Below are positions 25,661-35,485 of a DNA stretch of 64,000 nt, piece by piece. Position 1 is the stretch's first letter, and each line of letters opens with the position of its first letter. Source of the stretch: SHAN690 sp023262195 (GTDB taxonomy: Bacteria; Bacteroidota; Bacteroidia; Flavobacteriales_G; Salibacteraceae); the NCBI GenBank assembly GCA_038142005.1, contig JAYQJE010000001.1:620001-684000 (forward strand). Reading direction: 5' to 3'. Under the pieces are notes generated by a model that did not search any database, had not been told where the DNA came from, and saw only the letters and a list, made by a program, of their open reading frames with translations. Both the position numbers and the translations under genes were made by a program.

Positions 25661-26899
25661 CTAAAACTTCAATTGAGTGGCCAATGATAAGTATTGACTC
25701 GTAGATCGGTCTGGAGCCACCAAATTTTCAAACTGTTCTGTTTTTAAGAGTAACAAGAATCGATTGCCCGCGTTAATTGCAACACTAAGTCCTAAATCAA
25801 CACGCGACATTCCGCCAGCTCTAATTGTTGGCTCAAAGGCAATCCATGGCTGTGGGCGATATACAAATCCCACCCTAAACTCTGGCAAACCAAACGTCAG
25901 GAATTGCCTTAACTGCACATTAATGCTAGAGCGCTTACCTATGGGATGTACGTAGTTTACTTGAATGCTTACAGGCATGCCTACCCGTCTGAATGGATGA
26001 GCCCTTTGCAATCCTAGCAAAGCTTCCAAACTATCAAGCTCACCTCCATTTACAAGACTGTCATCAAGTTGTAAAATATTATTCGCTTCTAATCCATTAA
26101 AGGTCAAGCTGTCGTTCAGTTTCCATCGGTTGATACCTTCATAGAAAATCTGACCAAAATCCCTAAGCTGGAAGTTGATTAACGCCCCATTGGTGTTCGC
26201 TTGGTGCTGAAAAAATGCGTTGATGCTATACCCCGTTCCATACCAAGCTCCCAGCTTACCTTGCTCGGTAGAAGTATAATCATATCTGAAGTTGAGGTCT
26301 GCCTCTATGGATGATCCAAAGGGTGCTGTGTAAATGCTAGAACTACCCATGCTAAGCTGAGCATATCGGCTTGATTTGATCAACTGTGCCGTTGCTCCCC
26401 ACTGTGTTTTATCACTGGTATGCTCCAGACCTACACCAAAAAACTGGTAACTGTGATAGCTCAGCTCTGATGGTCCAAGATCAATTTCTTCATCCTCATA
26501 TGGCCCATTTCCACGCAGATAGTGCTGCACCAAACCTGTTTTAAGTGTGGCTGTAGCCACATCTCTATAACCCAGTCCAAAAATTGGACGCCATTTTTTG
26601 TTATTGCCAGGCCGAACCCAAACCTCACCCACGCTACCTGCCGACATCATAGTGTAGCCACTAGAAGCGTATTCATCAATGAACTCTGTGGCATAGGGTA
26701 AAACCTTGCCATCAAACACAACCTGATTGGTCAACTCGTCTGTCAGATGGTTTGATAGGATGTGATAATTGATGGACCCCCATGCACCTCCCGAAGTGAA
26801 ATTGCTATCCGCGAAATAGTGGTACTGATTCCAGTTGTTTTGAGATTGCACTGATCCGATGGTCAGTGAAAGCACTATTGAGGCAATTAGCTTTCTCAT
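25661..26899 (-). CDS. Outer-membrane beta-barrel protein (DUF5723-like)
   Basis: A signal peptide (IASIVLSLTIGSVQSQ) is followed by about 390 residues of alternating aromatic strands (FGVGLEHTSDKTQWGATAQL, GLPEFRVGFVYRPQPWIAFE) and a terminal strand ending LATQLKF, as expected for a barrel inserted by Bam. It resembles the PorP/SprF-like and DUF5723 barrels of Bacteroidota. Its start overlaps the stop of the upstream lipoprotein gene by 4 bases, so they form a pair. Substrate or partner is unknown. Confidence 0.75.
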   Translation of the reverse strand: MRKLIASIVLSLTIGSVQSQNNWNQYHYFADSNFTSGGAWGSINYHILSNHLTDELTNQVVFDGKVLPYATEFIDEYASSGYTMMSAGSVGEVWVRPGNNKKWRPIFGLGYRDVATATLKTGLVQHYLRGNGPYEDEEIDLGPSELSYHSYQFFGVGLEHTSDKTQWGATAQLIKSSRYAQLSMGSSSIYTAPFGSSIEADLNFRYDYTSTEQGKLGAWYGTGYSINAFFQHQANTNGALINFQLRDFGQIFYEGINRWKLNDSLTFNGLEANNILQLDDSLVNGGELDSLEALLGLQRAHPFRRVGMPVSIQVNYVHPIGKRSSINVQLRQFLTFGLPEFRVGFVYRPQPWIAFEPTIRAGGMSRVDLGLSVAINAGNRFLLLLKTEQFENLVAPDRSTSQYLSLATQLKF

Positions 26900-28926
26900 C
26901 TACCTCCTTGAGTATAGTTAAATCTGGCAGATAAATTGAGCGCCAAAGTCATCGATGAATAAATCTTGGTGGCCTCGCTGGGGCTATCAACAGTAGCTGT
27001 GATTACTGCTTGATCGCTAATCAACAGCTTATCAAATACTGTTTGGTCAAACTCCCATGCCAGCACCGACTCTACAGGTGCATTCAAGCGACCAGCTGCT
27101 GCGGGCTTGTCAAAAGTGATGGTTTGCAAACGGGTGCCATCGGCCAACATAAACTCAAGCTTTATTTCTGATGTCAGCGGAAAAGCGTTCTTTGCCGTAA
27201 GGTATAGCGTACCTGAGCCAATTCCCTCTGGCTGTTGAATGGTCGCTCCATTGAAATTTATGGTATCCCTAAGAATCAACCCAGTTGCCACAAAATCAAG
27301 CGGTATTTCAATATCGGCAAAGGCCACAAGCTTGTTTGAATCTACCCCAAATTGAGTCAAGTCATTTCTATTCATATCAGGGTTGGTGGCGATTGTAAGG
27401 GCTACTTCAAACTCATCTGGGAAAATGCTCAGGGCTTGATTTAAGTTGTCACGGGAATCAACTTCCCAAGTGCTTATCCAAGGCTCAGATATGGATGACG
27501 CTCCCATCACAGATATTGGGTTAGGCAAACCTGCTAGGTCTATGTTTACCAATTCCCCAGTTGAACTATTTCTGGCTTTAAGGCTTTGGAGCTCAACATC
27601 AATAGGTACATTGTTGCCGTTTTCTACACTGAGCGCCATGTTTACCGAATTGAAAAGCATACTGCCGCCTGCAATTTTTTCAAACAACACAATAGAGGCC
27701 GTTTCTGGGCCAATGGTTACCATAGTATCTCCAGCATAGCCCTCCATATACTCGGGTACAAAGTCGCTCAGGCTTACAAAAATTCGAATGCTGTCGTCTA
27801 AAGTGATATTCACTTTTCTTCCTGTTGAATCTATTCTCCCCACCAATTCGCTATAGAAAACATTATAATGATCGGTGATAGGAAAACCAGTCATGCCAAA
27901 CTCATACCCCGACACATCGTATCTGAACGTCTTGAATACCGACCCTCCACTCGGTGCTGGCTTAATTGACTCTCGCACTGTAAACGGTAGCCCATCCTTC
28001 AACCCTTCTGGAATGAAATATTCAAAGTAAAGGGTGTCTTCAATAGTGCTTTCTACTTCCACATTCACAAAACCACTCTTCGCAATTGCTCTGGTCACCC
28101 TCGTGTTTCCTATGCCAGTTAACTGATTCGTATCGCCAACTTCAATAATATTTTGGGCGGGAAAAACAGCTTTTGCAGAAAACACCTTCAAATCACGAAT
28201 CTTCACTGTAACTGTGATGGCATCCGAAGTATCTATGAGAACAGGACCATCACTTGCATCTACATTGAAGTTGGTTACGAACGCTTCTAAAAAAGACTCC
28301 ATTGATTTGCCTGCGATGTTCATGGAACGAGTTACCGTAGCCCCAGCATCTACAAAATCAAAAATGGTGTCGACCACAATGTTGCCTGCATCTCTATTGC
28401 GAATTTCAAACTCAATTGTGTTTAGGCTTGTAGGCAGACCATTTTGGATAGTCACATCCATGTAGCCCGAATCGAGCGTAATTTCATCAAAATACTCCGA
28501 ACCATCAAGAACTTCGGGACCGAAACTGAGATTATTGATGGCATTTATTTGCTGCATTGTTCCATTGAAAAAACCCAAAGCAGGAACCAATTGGCCCAAG
28601 GAAACAGAATTCACTACCCTCCTATCTGATAGTTTCAACTGTTGAAGTTTTGCAGATCGCTCAAACTCTCTAGAGTTGAGCGGCTCAAATGCATTCAATC
28701 CGGCTGAGTACAATTCATTTCGATAAACCAAAGAAATTAAGCCATCCTCCCCTTCCGAACGCAACGAATCAGCCACTATCTGATCAATGGTCAAATTTGA
28801 TTTGATCAATGGGGTAAGAAGTTCATTCTCTATTTCAGGAGGAACCAATTCACGCCTACACGAACTGACCGTTAAAGCACCCATCCATAGAATGAGCAAG
28901 AAAAATCTTAAAAATGTAGGCTTCAT
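26896..28926 (-). CDS. Large lipoprotein of unknown function paired with a barrel
   Basis: The start at MKPTFLRFFLLILWMGALTV (28926) is chosen over the upstream Met at 28977 because it gives a clean lipoprotein signal, TVSSC. The mature 650 residues are beta-rich with many short repeated patterns such as ITVTVKIRDLKVFSAKAVFP and IEVGDTNQLTGIGNTRVTRA, somewhat like tandem LEA14/Ig-like modules. No catalytic motif is seen. It overlaps the barrel gene by 4 bases, and a surface or periplasmic lipoprotein acting with that barrel is likely. Confidence 0.75.
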   Translation of the reverse strand: MKPTFLRFFLLILWMGALTVSSCRRELVPPEIENELLTPLIKSNLTIDQIVADSLRSEGEDGLISLVYRNELYSAGLNAFEPLNSREFERSAKLQQLKLSDRRVVNSVSLGQLVPALGFFNGTMQQINAINNLSFGPEVLDGSEYFDEITLDSGYMDVTIQNGLPTSLNTIEFEIRNRDAGNIVVDTIFDFVDAGATVTRSMNIAGKSMESFLEAFVTNFNVDASDGPVLIDTSDAITVTVKIRDLKVFSAKAVFPAQNIIEVGDTNQLTGIGNTRVTRAIAKSGFVNVEVESTIEDTLYFEYFIPEGLKDGLPFTVRESIKPAPSGGSVFKTFRYDVSGYEFGMTGFPITDHYNVFYSELVGRIDSTGRKVNITLDDSIRIFVSLSDFVPEYMEGYAGDTMVTIGPETASIVLFEKIAGGSMLFNSVNMALSVENGNNVPIDVELQSLKARNSSTGELVNIDLAGLPNPISVMGASSISEPWISTWEVDSRDNLNQALSIFPDEFEVALTIATNPDMNRNDLTQFGVDSNKLVAFADIEIPLDFVATGLILRDTINFNGATIQQPEGIGSGTLYLTAKNAFPLTSEIKLEFMLADGTRLQTITFDKPAAAGRLNAPVESVLAWEFDQTVFDKLLISDQAVITATVDSPSEATKIYSSMTLALNLSARFNYTQGGR

Positions 28927-29068
28927 GAAATTTAAGACGCTAATATGGGCATTGTAGCTTAGAAAGGCTGGGTTCATATTATGAACATTTTCAACCTAAG
29001 CGCGTTTATCCAGCGACTTTAAAGCAAGTTCAAACCACTACATTCGCAAGCGGATTTTACTGAAGTTC

Positions 29069-30915
29069 ATGACAAAAACCACCGAGAAAAAAAAGGACGT
29101 AACCATACTCTTTGCGGGAGATTCAGGTGATGGGATGCAGCTCACAGGCAGCCTGTTCACCAACACCAACGCACTCTATGGCAACGATATTAGCACCTTC
29201 CCGAATTTTCCAGCCGAGATTAGAGCCCCTCAAGGGACCGTGGCTGGAGTTTCTGGCTTTAAGCTGCATTTTGCTAGCATGGATATCTTCACCCCTGGTG
29301 ATGATGTTGAGGTATTGGTCGCCATGAATGCTGCTGCACTCAAGGCAAATTTAAGTCAGCTGAAAGTTGGAGGAACCGTAATCGCAAACACATCCGGTTT
29401 CGACAAAAAGAACCTTCGCTTGGCGAAGTATGATGATGAATCAAATCCTTTACTTGATCACACTTTAGACAAATTTCGAGTCATTGAAATAGATGTTACG
29501 AAAATGACCAAGGAGGCCTTGGTCAATTCTGGGCTCGGTTCTAAAGAGATCGATCGCTGTAAAAACATGTATGTTCTGGGCTTTCTGCTCTGGATGTATA
29601 ATCGATCGATGGACACCACACGCAAATTCATCGAGGAAAAGTTTGCGAATAAAGAAGTCATCAAGGATGCCAATTTAGCTGTGCTAAAGGCCGGCTATTA
29701 TTTTGGAGATACAAATGAAACGTTCACCTCTCGTTATGAGGTAGAATCAGCGCATTTGCCTCCTGGTGAGTATCGAAGCATTATGGGCAACCAAGCCACT
29801 GCCCTCGGTGCCATTGTCGCCACAAAAAAAGCAGGGTTAGATCTTTTTTACGGTTCGTACCCCATTACGCCAGCATCTGATATTCTACATGAGCTGGCTA
29901 GACACAAGAATTACGGAGTCAAAACTTTTCAAGCTGAAGATGAAATCGCGGCCGTTTGTGCTGCAATTGGCGCTAGCTACGGAGGTGCGCTTGGCGTAAC
30001 TGCCTCGAGTGGTCCTGGAATTGCGCTCAAAGGTGAAGCCATTGGCTTAGCCATCACGCTCGAAATTCCACTCCTTATTATAAACGTACAGCGCGGTGGA
30101 CCAAGTACCGGTTTGCCAACCAAAACGGAACAAAGCGACTTGATGCAAGCCATGTATGGAAGAAATGGCGAAGCGCCTTTGGTCATTGTATCTGCCAGCA
30201 ACCCTTCTGATTGCTTTGAGGCCATCAGTGAAGCAGTTCGATTGACGGTGGAGCACATGACTCCAGTGATGTTTTTGAGCGATGGGTTCATCGCCAACGG
30301 TTCAGAGCCTTGGAGTTTTCCTAAGGCCTCCGAATTGCCCGAAATAAAACCAAACTACGCCCATTCAGAAAAATCATTGCATGATGGTGAATACCTTCCA
30401 TACAAGCGCAATGCAGACTTAGTAAGGGAATGGGCTATTCCGGGAATGGAAAACCTACAACATCGTGTGGGAGGTTTGGAAAAAGACCATGAAACAGGTA
30501 ACGTAAGTTATGACCCCGAAAATCATGAGTTGATGGTGAAAGTCAGGGAAGAAAAGGTTCAGCTTATAGCAGAAGATATTCCGTTACAAACCATCGCTCA
30601 AGGAGAAGATTCAGGAAAAGTACTGGTCCTAGGCTGGGGCTCCACCTATGGCGCCATTCGCACAGCCGTGAGAAGTCTCATAGCAACTGGCGAATCGGTG
30701 AGTCAAGCGCATCTGCGCTACATTAATCCTTTCCCAAAAAACTTGGGGACTTGATGGAGGGCTTTGAAAAGGTGATCATACCCGAAATCAATAATGGGCA
30801 ATTAGTGCACTTAATCAATGCCAAATATGGAATTGGAGCCAAATCTTTTACGAAGATTCAGGGCATGCCATTTACATCAAAAGAGATTCAAGAACACATA
30901 ATTCAAGCACTATAA
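29069..30915 (+). CDS. korA: 2-oxoacid:ferredoxin oxidoreductase, fused gamma-alpha subunit (one frame break)
   Basis: Subunit of the 2-oxoglutarate (or related 2-oxoacid) ferredoxin oxidoreductase, which makes acyl-CoA, CO2 and reduced ferredoxin. The N-terminal gamma domain starts VTILFAGDSGDGMQLTGSLF. The alpha domain has GNQATALGAIVATKKAGLDL, YPITPASDILHELARHK, AEDEIAAVCAAIGASYGGAL and RGGPSTGLPTKTEQSDL. The frame is broken at the G run 30745-30748 (one G missing): PKNLG continues DLMEGFEKVIIPEINNGQLV to EHIIQAL and a stop at 30913-30915, which overlaps the korB start by one base (TAATG). Confidence 0.93.
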
Positions 30916-31934
30916 TGGCTGAAGCAACAACATATACTGCCAAAGACTTTGTATCTGATCAGGACGTGCGCTGGTGTCCTGGTTGTGGCGATTATAGTAT
31001 CCTTAAGCAAATGCAAAGCACAATGGCCGAAGCGGGCATTCCAAAAAAGGACATTGTTTTTGTGAGTGGAATTGGATGCTCGTCTCGTTTTCCATATTAT
31101 ATGGATACGTATGGAATTCATAGCATTCATGGTCGTGCTACGGCTATGGCCAGTGGTCTTAAGGCTGCGCGGCCAGACCTCAGCGTCTGGATCATTACTG
31201 GAGATGGAGATGCTTTGTCTATAGGTGGAAACCACCTAATTCACCTTCTACGTAGAAATTTCGATGTAAATATTCTGCTTTTCAACAATGAAATCTATGG
31301 TCTAACCAAAGGTCAATATTCTCCAACTTCTCCAAAAGGTCAGGTCACCAAATCCACTCCGATGGGATCGCTGGATCACCCATTTAATCCACAAGCTTTG
31401 GCACTAGGAGCGGATGCATCATTCGTTGCACGTACTATGGATAGAGACCCAAAACACATGCGAGAGATATTGGCTGGTGCTAACGCGCACAAGGGTGCTT
31501 CCTTGGTAGAGATTTACCAAAACTGTAATGTCTTTAATGATGGCGCTTTTGCGGTCTTTACAGACAAAAGTTCAAAGGCCGAGTCAACCATAACCCTTTC
31601 AGAAGGACAGCCTATGGTATTTGGCGCAGAAGAAGACAAGGGAATCCGATTGAATGGAATGAATCCTGAGGTGGTTTCTCTGAATGATTTTAGTAAAGAA
31701 GACCTTTGGATTCACGATTCTTCAGACCGCATGAAGGCCACCATTCTATCTCGCATTTTCGATAACGATGCGTTAGCTGGTGGACTCCCAAGACCTTTTG
31801 GCATCTTTTATCAAGAAGATAGAGCTTGTTACGAAGATTCTATGCAAGAGCAATTGGATAAAGCAGTGTCCGTAAAGGGCGAAGGTGATTTAGACATGCT
31901 GATCCGCGGTAGCCATACGTGGGTGGTTGATTAA
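30915..31934 (+). CDS. korB: 2-oxoacid:ferredoxin oxidoreductase, beta subunit
   Basis: Thiamine-diphosphate-binding beta subunit partnering korA. Motifs: RWCPGCGDYSILKQMQ, SGIGCSSRFPYYMDTYGIHS with HGRA, WIITGDGDALSIGGNHLIHL, and LFNNEIYGLTKGQYSPTSPK, where GDGDxxxIGxxH binds TPP/Mg. 339 residues is the usual length. It starts on the last base of korA's stop. The set uses ferredoxin rather than NAD, common in Bacteroidota alongside or instead of the dehydrogenase complex. Confidence 0.95.
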   Translation: MAEATTYTAKDFVSDQDVRWCPGCGDYSILKQMQSTMAEAGIPKKDIVFVSGIGCSSRFPYYMDTYGIHSIHGRATAMASGLKAARPDLSVWIITGDGDALSIGGNHLIHLLRRNFDVNILLFNNEIYGLTKGQYSPTSPKGQVTKSTPMGSLDHPFNPQALALGADASFVARTMDRDPKHMREILAGANAHKGASLVEIYQNCNVFNDGAFAVFTDKSSKAESTITLSEGQPMVFGAEEDKGIRLNGMNPEVVSLNDFSKEDLWIHDSSDRMKATILSRIFDNDALAGGLPRPFGIFYQEDRACYEDSMQEQLDKAVSVKGEGDLDMLIRGSHTWVVD

Positions 31935-32068
31935 GAGCAAATTAACCTTGTGTCACTTTTAACCAAGAGATGCTTTGGCTTGGCACTGGTTTTGATCAAT
32001 TCTGCCAGAATACAATGTAAGATTACCTATCTTCTAGCCCTCAAACAAAGGACTTAAACTGCAGAATT

Positions 32069-32677
32069 CTGAATCTTAATATTTGGAAATGGTCATTAGG
32101 CTTGGTGCTTGTGATTGGATTAATCATTGCCACTAACCTGATTGACAAGCGCAATTACGACCAATTGTCTGGTGCTCTAGAAACGATCTACAGCGATCGT
32201 CTCATTGCTAAGAATCTAATTTTTGACATGTCAAATCTCGTGCATGAAAAATCCATTGCGCAATAGCCCTCAATGACTCCACTTTTTATTTAAAAAGGAA
32301 CATTGAGATCAATGATAGAATGAATAATCTTCTGGACGATTATGCGCATACGAGCTTAACAACCAATGAGTCTGCAGAATTTGAACCGCTTAAACGGGAT
32401 ATTTCAAAACTCATTCAAATTGAAAACAAAGTCAATGAAGCAACCACAAACAGAGAGTCGATTGTAGTGTTGCACGCGAAAATTCGTGCGGGTCTTGAAA
32501 AACTATCTACCATTCAAATTGAAGAGGGAAAAAAAACAAGTGTTGGTTGGCCGAACGGCCACAAGGTCTATCAATTTATTCACCCAAATTGAGATTTATA
32601 TGCTCATCTTTTTAGCTGTAATATTTCAGATTCTTTTACTCAGCGGTCTTAAATGGAAGAAATCAAAAAACGCTTAA
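32069..32677 (+). CDS. Short membrane protein with 4-helix (MCP-type) sensor domain, no output domain (two frame breaks)
   Basis: Reassembled from three frames: the first membrane segment WSLGLVLVIGLIIATNLIDK, a helical extracytoplasmic domain (LSGALETIYSDRLIAKNLIF), a break at 32262-32263 (A missing in CAAATA), RNIEINDRMNNLLDDYAHTS to LEKLSTIQIEEG, a second break at the A8 run 32529-32536, and a second membrane segment IEIYMLIFLAVIFQILLLSG. This is the layout of the four-helix-bundle sensor of chemoreceptors and kinases, but the protein ends right after the second membrane segment. No ATG is seen at the start; CTG at 32069 is the best position. It lies between korB and a DUF3124 lipoprotein. 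Confidence 0.6.
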
Positions 32678-32694
32678 CTACAAACCGAATCAGT

Positions 32695-33306
32695 ATGATG
32701 CGCTTCACCTCTTACATTATGCAGATTATTCTCGCTAGTTCATTGCTCGTTGCATGCAACAATGACTTTGTGCCTGAGGAGGGCAAGAGTAAAGCGCTGT
32801 GGACCCCCCCTGCGGAGTTTCATTTAATCGACAAAGAAGAACATGGCTCACTCAAGCATCTCAAGGTCATTCCCGATCTGGATTCATTGCCCATACATCA
32901 GTTGGTGTATGTAGCAGTCAACACTGATATTTACATCAAGAGTAAGCAGATGCGCTTGCCCCTGACCAACACGCTATGCATTCGAAACATTAGTGTAGAT
33001 TACCCAATCATCATTAATCATGTGGAATACTATGATGCTGATGGAATAAAGCTCAGAGAGTATTTAGACCATGCCGTAGAATTAAAACCTTTACAATCAA
33101 TATGGCTCATCATTGATGGAAAAGAAGAGTTGGGTAATGGCACAGGTACAAATTTCATCGTTGACTGGGCATCAATGCACCCCATACGCGCACCAATCAT
33201 TGAATCCATGATGGCCGGAAGCTCTTATCAAATGGGCTTTTCTTACAAATCCGAATCGGTTGTAGTAAAAGAGTGGCGATACGGAGTTATGTCCAATCTT
33301 CAGTAG
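32695..33306 (+). CDS. DUF3124 lipoprotein
   Basis: Starting at 32695 (MMRFTSYIMQIILAS) gives a lipoprotein signal with SLLVAC. The longer frame from 32653 adds a charged N terminus and overlaps the sensor gene. The domain core is VYVAVNTDIYIKSKQMRLPL, NTLCIRNISVDYPIIINHVE, YYDADGIKLREYLDHAVEL and GTGTNFIVDW, which match DUF3124 as I recall it. The function is unknown. It probably forms a unit with the upstream 4-helix membrane protein (18-base gap). Confidence 0.8.
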   Translation: MMRFTSYIMQIILASSLLVACNNDFVPEEGKSKALWTPPAEFHLIDKEEHGSLKHLKVIPDLDSLPIHQLVYVAVNTDIYIKSKQMRLPLTNTLCIRNISVDYPIIINHVEYYDADGIKLREYLDHAVELKPLQSIWLIIDGKEELGNGTGTNFIVDWASMHPIRAPIIESMMAGSSYQMGFSYKSESVVVKEWRYGVMSNLQ

Positions 33307-33342
33307 CCTAAGGCAAACCTGACCACAACCCGTAGGAAACGT

Positions 33343-33383
33343 TTTACATTTTTTTTGTTTCCAGTGTAAATATTGTTTTTACA
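33343..33383 (+). promoter_or_regulatory. Inverted repeats in the efflux-operon promoter, likely TetR operator
   Basis: TGTAAA (33365-33370) and TTTACA (33378-33383) form a palindrome with a 7-base spacer, 14 bases before the TetR gene start. A further TTTACA lies at 33343-33348. This position and symmetry fit autoregulation by the TetR repressor. Confidence 0.6.
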
Positions 33384-33397
33384 TTCGCCCCCGATTT

Positions 33398-34030
33398 ATG
33401 GCAGAAGTAATAGACGATAGGGGTAAAGAAATTCTAGCGAAGACGGTACAGCTCTTCATGAAATTTGGCATCAAGAGCATGACTATGGATGATGTGGCTC
33501 GCCAACTTGGTATTTCCAAAAAGACCTTATACCTCTACGTTTCTGATAAAAATGACTTAGTCATTAAAACCATGCGTGCTATTGTGGATCGTGAAAGGCA
33601 GGCGGTTATCAATATGAATAGCAATCATTCAAACGCCATTGATCAGCTATTTGAGTTGAGTAAAGATGTGGCGCAAAAATTTGGCAGTGTTCATCCATCC
33701 ATCAACTATGATTTGCAGAAGTATCATCCAGAAGCATGGAAAGTTTTTTCTGATTTTCAGAATGTCTTCATCAATGGATGCATACAGGAAAATATAAAAC
33801 TGGGCATGGAGCAAGGATTGTATCGCGACAATCTTGATCCGTTCCTCATATCTCATTTTTACTCTTCTCAAGTACCCATGTGTACGGATGGAGAAACCTT
33901 CCCTGCAGATAAATACAGTTTTCCAAAAATCCATTTGGAAATGATGCGCTACCACATACGCGGCATTGCAAGCGAAAAAGGCTTGAAGTATCTCAAAGAA
34001 AAAGTCAAACAAGAAAAGATTCAACTATAA
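33398..34030 (+). CDS. TetR/AcrR family transcriptional regulator of the efflux operon
   Basis: 210 residues with the N-terminal helix-turn-helix AKTVQLFMKFGIKSMTMDDV followed by ARQLGISKKTLYLYVSDKND, the canonical TetR DNA-binding domain. An all-helical C-terminal ligand domain follows. It is the first gene of the operon TetR-TolC-MFP-RND, with 7 bases to the TolC gene. It probably represses the pump until a toxic ligand binds. The palindrome just upstream is a candidate operator. Confidence 0.93.
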   Translation: MAEVIDDRGKEILAKTVQLFMKFGIKSMTMDDVARQLGISKKTLYLYVSDKNDLVIKTMRAIVDRERQAVINMNSNHSNAIDQLFELSKDVAQKFGSVHPSINYDLQKYHPEAWKVFSDFQNVFINGCIQENIKLGMEQGLYRDNLDPFLISHFYSSQVPMCTDGETFPADKYSFPKIHLEMMRYHIRGIASEKGLKYLKEKVKQEKIQL

Positions 34031-34037
34031 CACCATC

Positions 34038-35447
34038 ATGATCAGACTATTGACCACAGCTCTATTGTTAGTCACATGCATAGCGAATGTGCAGTCTCAA
34101 GAGCCGCGTGCATTTACCCTAGAAGAAGCTGTTGCTTATGGTACAAAAAACAATTACCAGTTGCAACAAGCCAAAATGGACATCGATATCAGCAAAAACA
34201 AAGTCCGCGAAACCACTGCAATAGGTTTACCGCAGGTAAGCGCAAATGCTTCTTACAACAACTACATCGACATTCCTGTACAAGTCGCGGAACCATTTGA
34301 GGTAGATTTAGGGGATGGTTTTAATAATTGGATTGGGGCCGTGGGACAAACCACTGGTGTAGGACTGCCGATTCAAGAACCTGTTGACCCAAATGCCCTT
34401 CAAGAATTCCAATTTGGCCTTCCCCACACCTTGTCTGGCGGGATTACTGCAAATCAAATATTATTTGATGGATCTTACTTTGTGGGACTCAAGACTGCCA
34501 AGCAGTATTTAAATTATTCTCTACTGGGCGCTGAAAAGACCGAGAGCGAGGTGAAAACGTCAATTGCCAAAACCTACATTAATGCAGTGGCGGCTAAGGA
34601 GAACATCAAAGCCTTGGAAGAAAACAAAACCAACATAGACCAAATCTATGCTGAGACGAACAGCTTTTATGAAGCGGGTTTTCTAGAAAAGCAAGATGCC
34701 GATCAAGTTAAACTTCTTCGATCTAATACGAGCTTTCAGCTTGATTTTGCAAACAGACAATTAGAGGCTGTACTCAATCTTTTAAAGTACCAGATGGGCA
34801 TCCCAGTCAACGAATCGATCACCATTACCGATGATATGAACTCTTTGATTGAGGCAGGCTCTGATGAGGCTTTATCATTGCTCGACCAGCCCTTTTCTGC
34901 CAATGACCACATTGATTTTCGGACTGTTGAGCAAGGGGAGCGACTAAATGAATTGTCGCTTTCAAATACACGAGCAGGTTACTACCCTCAACTAAGCGCT
35001 TTCTTCACACACAGTCAAAATTCATTCAGTCGAGATTTCGGAGACATTTTTGACACATTTTACCCCACTACTCTGTGGGGCCTTCAACTAAGGGTTCCCA
35101 TTTTCAGTTCGGGCATGCGCTATTCCCAAGCCAAACAAGCCAAGCTTGAGCTGGAAAAGACACGTAGCCAAAAAACAATGCTCGAACAAAGTTTGAATAT
35201 GCAGGCCATTAATGCTGCAAGCACCTATAAAAGCGCCCTCGAACGCTACGAGGTAATCAACGATGACCTTGAGTTGGCACAATCAATTAAAGAAACCACC
35301 CGAACGAAGTTCAATGCGGGTCTTGCTTCGAGCAATGACTTAACACAAGCAGAATCACAATATCTCACCACCCTCGGAAATTATATCAATACCAGTATCG
35401 AGCTTCTCAATGCAAAGCTTGACTTAGTAACCGCCTACGGAAAATAA
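34038..35447 (+). CDS. TolC family outer-membrane efflux protein
   Basis: Signal peptide (LLTTALLLVTCIANVQSQEP), then two outer-membrane-efflux repeats with long coiled-coil helices: FTLEEAVAYGTKNNYQLQQA, ETTAIGLPQVSANASYNNYI, and in the second half TRAGYYPQLSAFFTHSQNSF and KFNAGLASSNDLTQAESQYL. It forms the trimeric duct through the outer membrane for the RND pump encoded next. 469 residues is normal. It is 2 bases before the adaptor gene. Confidence 0.94.
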   Translation: MIRLLTTALLLVTCIANVQSQEPRAFTLEEAVAYGTKNNYQLQQAKMDIDISKNKVRETTAIGLPQVSANASYNNYIDIPVQVAEPFEVDLGDGFNNWIGAVGQTTGVGLPIQEPVDPNALQEFQFGLPHTLSGGITANQILFDGSYFVGLKTAKQYLNYSLLGAEKTESEVKTSIAKTYINAVAAKENIKALEENKTNIDQIYAETNSFYEAGFLEKQDADQVKLLRSNTSFQLDFANRQLEAVLNLLKYQMGIPVNESITITDDMNSLIEAGSDEALSLLDQPFSANDHIDFRTVEQGERLNELSLSNTRAGYYPQLSAFFTHSQNSFSRDFGDIFDTFYPTTLWGLQLRVPIFSSGMRYSQAKQAKLELEKTRSQKTMLEQSLNMQAINAASTYKSALERYEVINDDLELAQSIKETTRTKFNAGLASSNDLTQAESQYLTTLGNYINTSIELLNAKLDLVTAYGK

Positions 35448-35485
35448 TCATGAAAAAAGTTCAATTAACACAACCGACCAACACC

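Noticed and set aside
30740..30760. Programmed ribosomal frameshift in korA
   Set aside because: No slippery heptamer or following pseudoknot was seen. Similar one-base losses occur in many unrelated genes of the window, so sequence error is the simpler reading.
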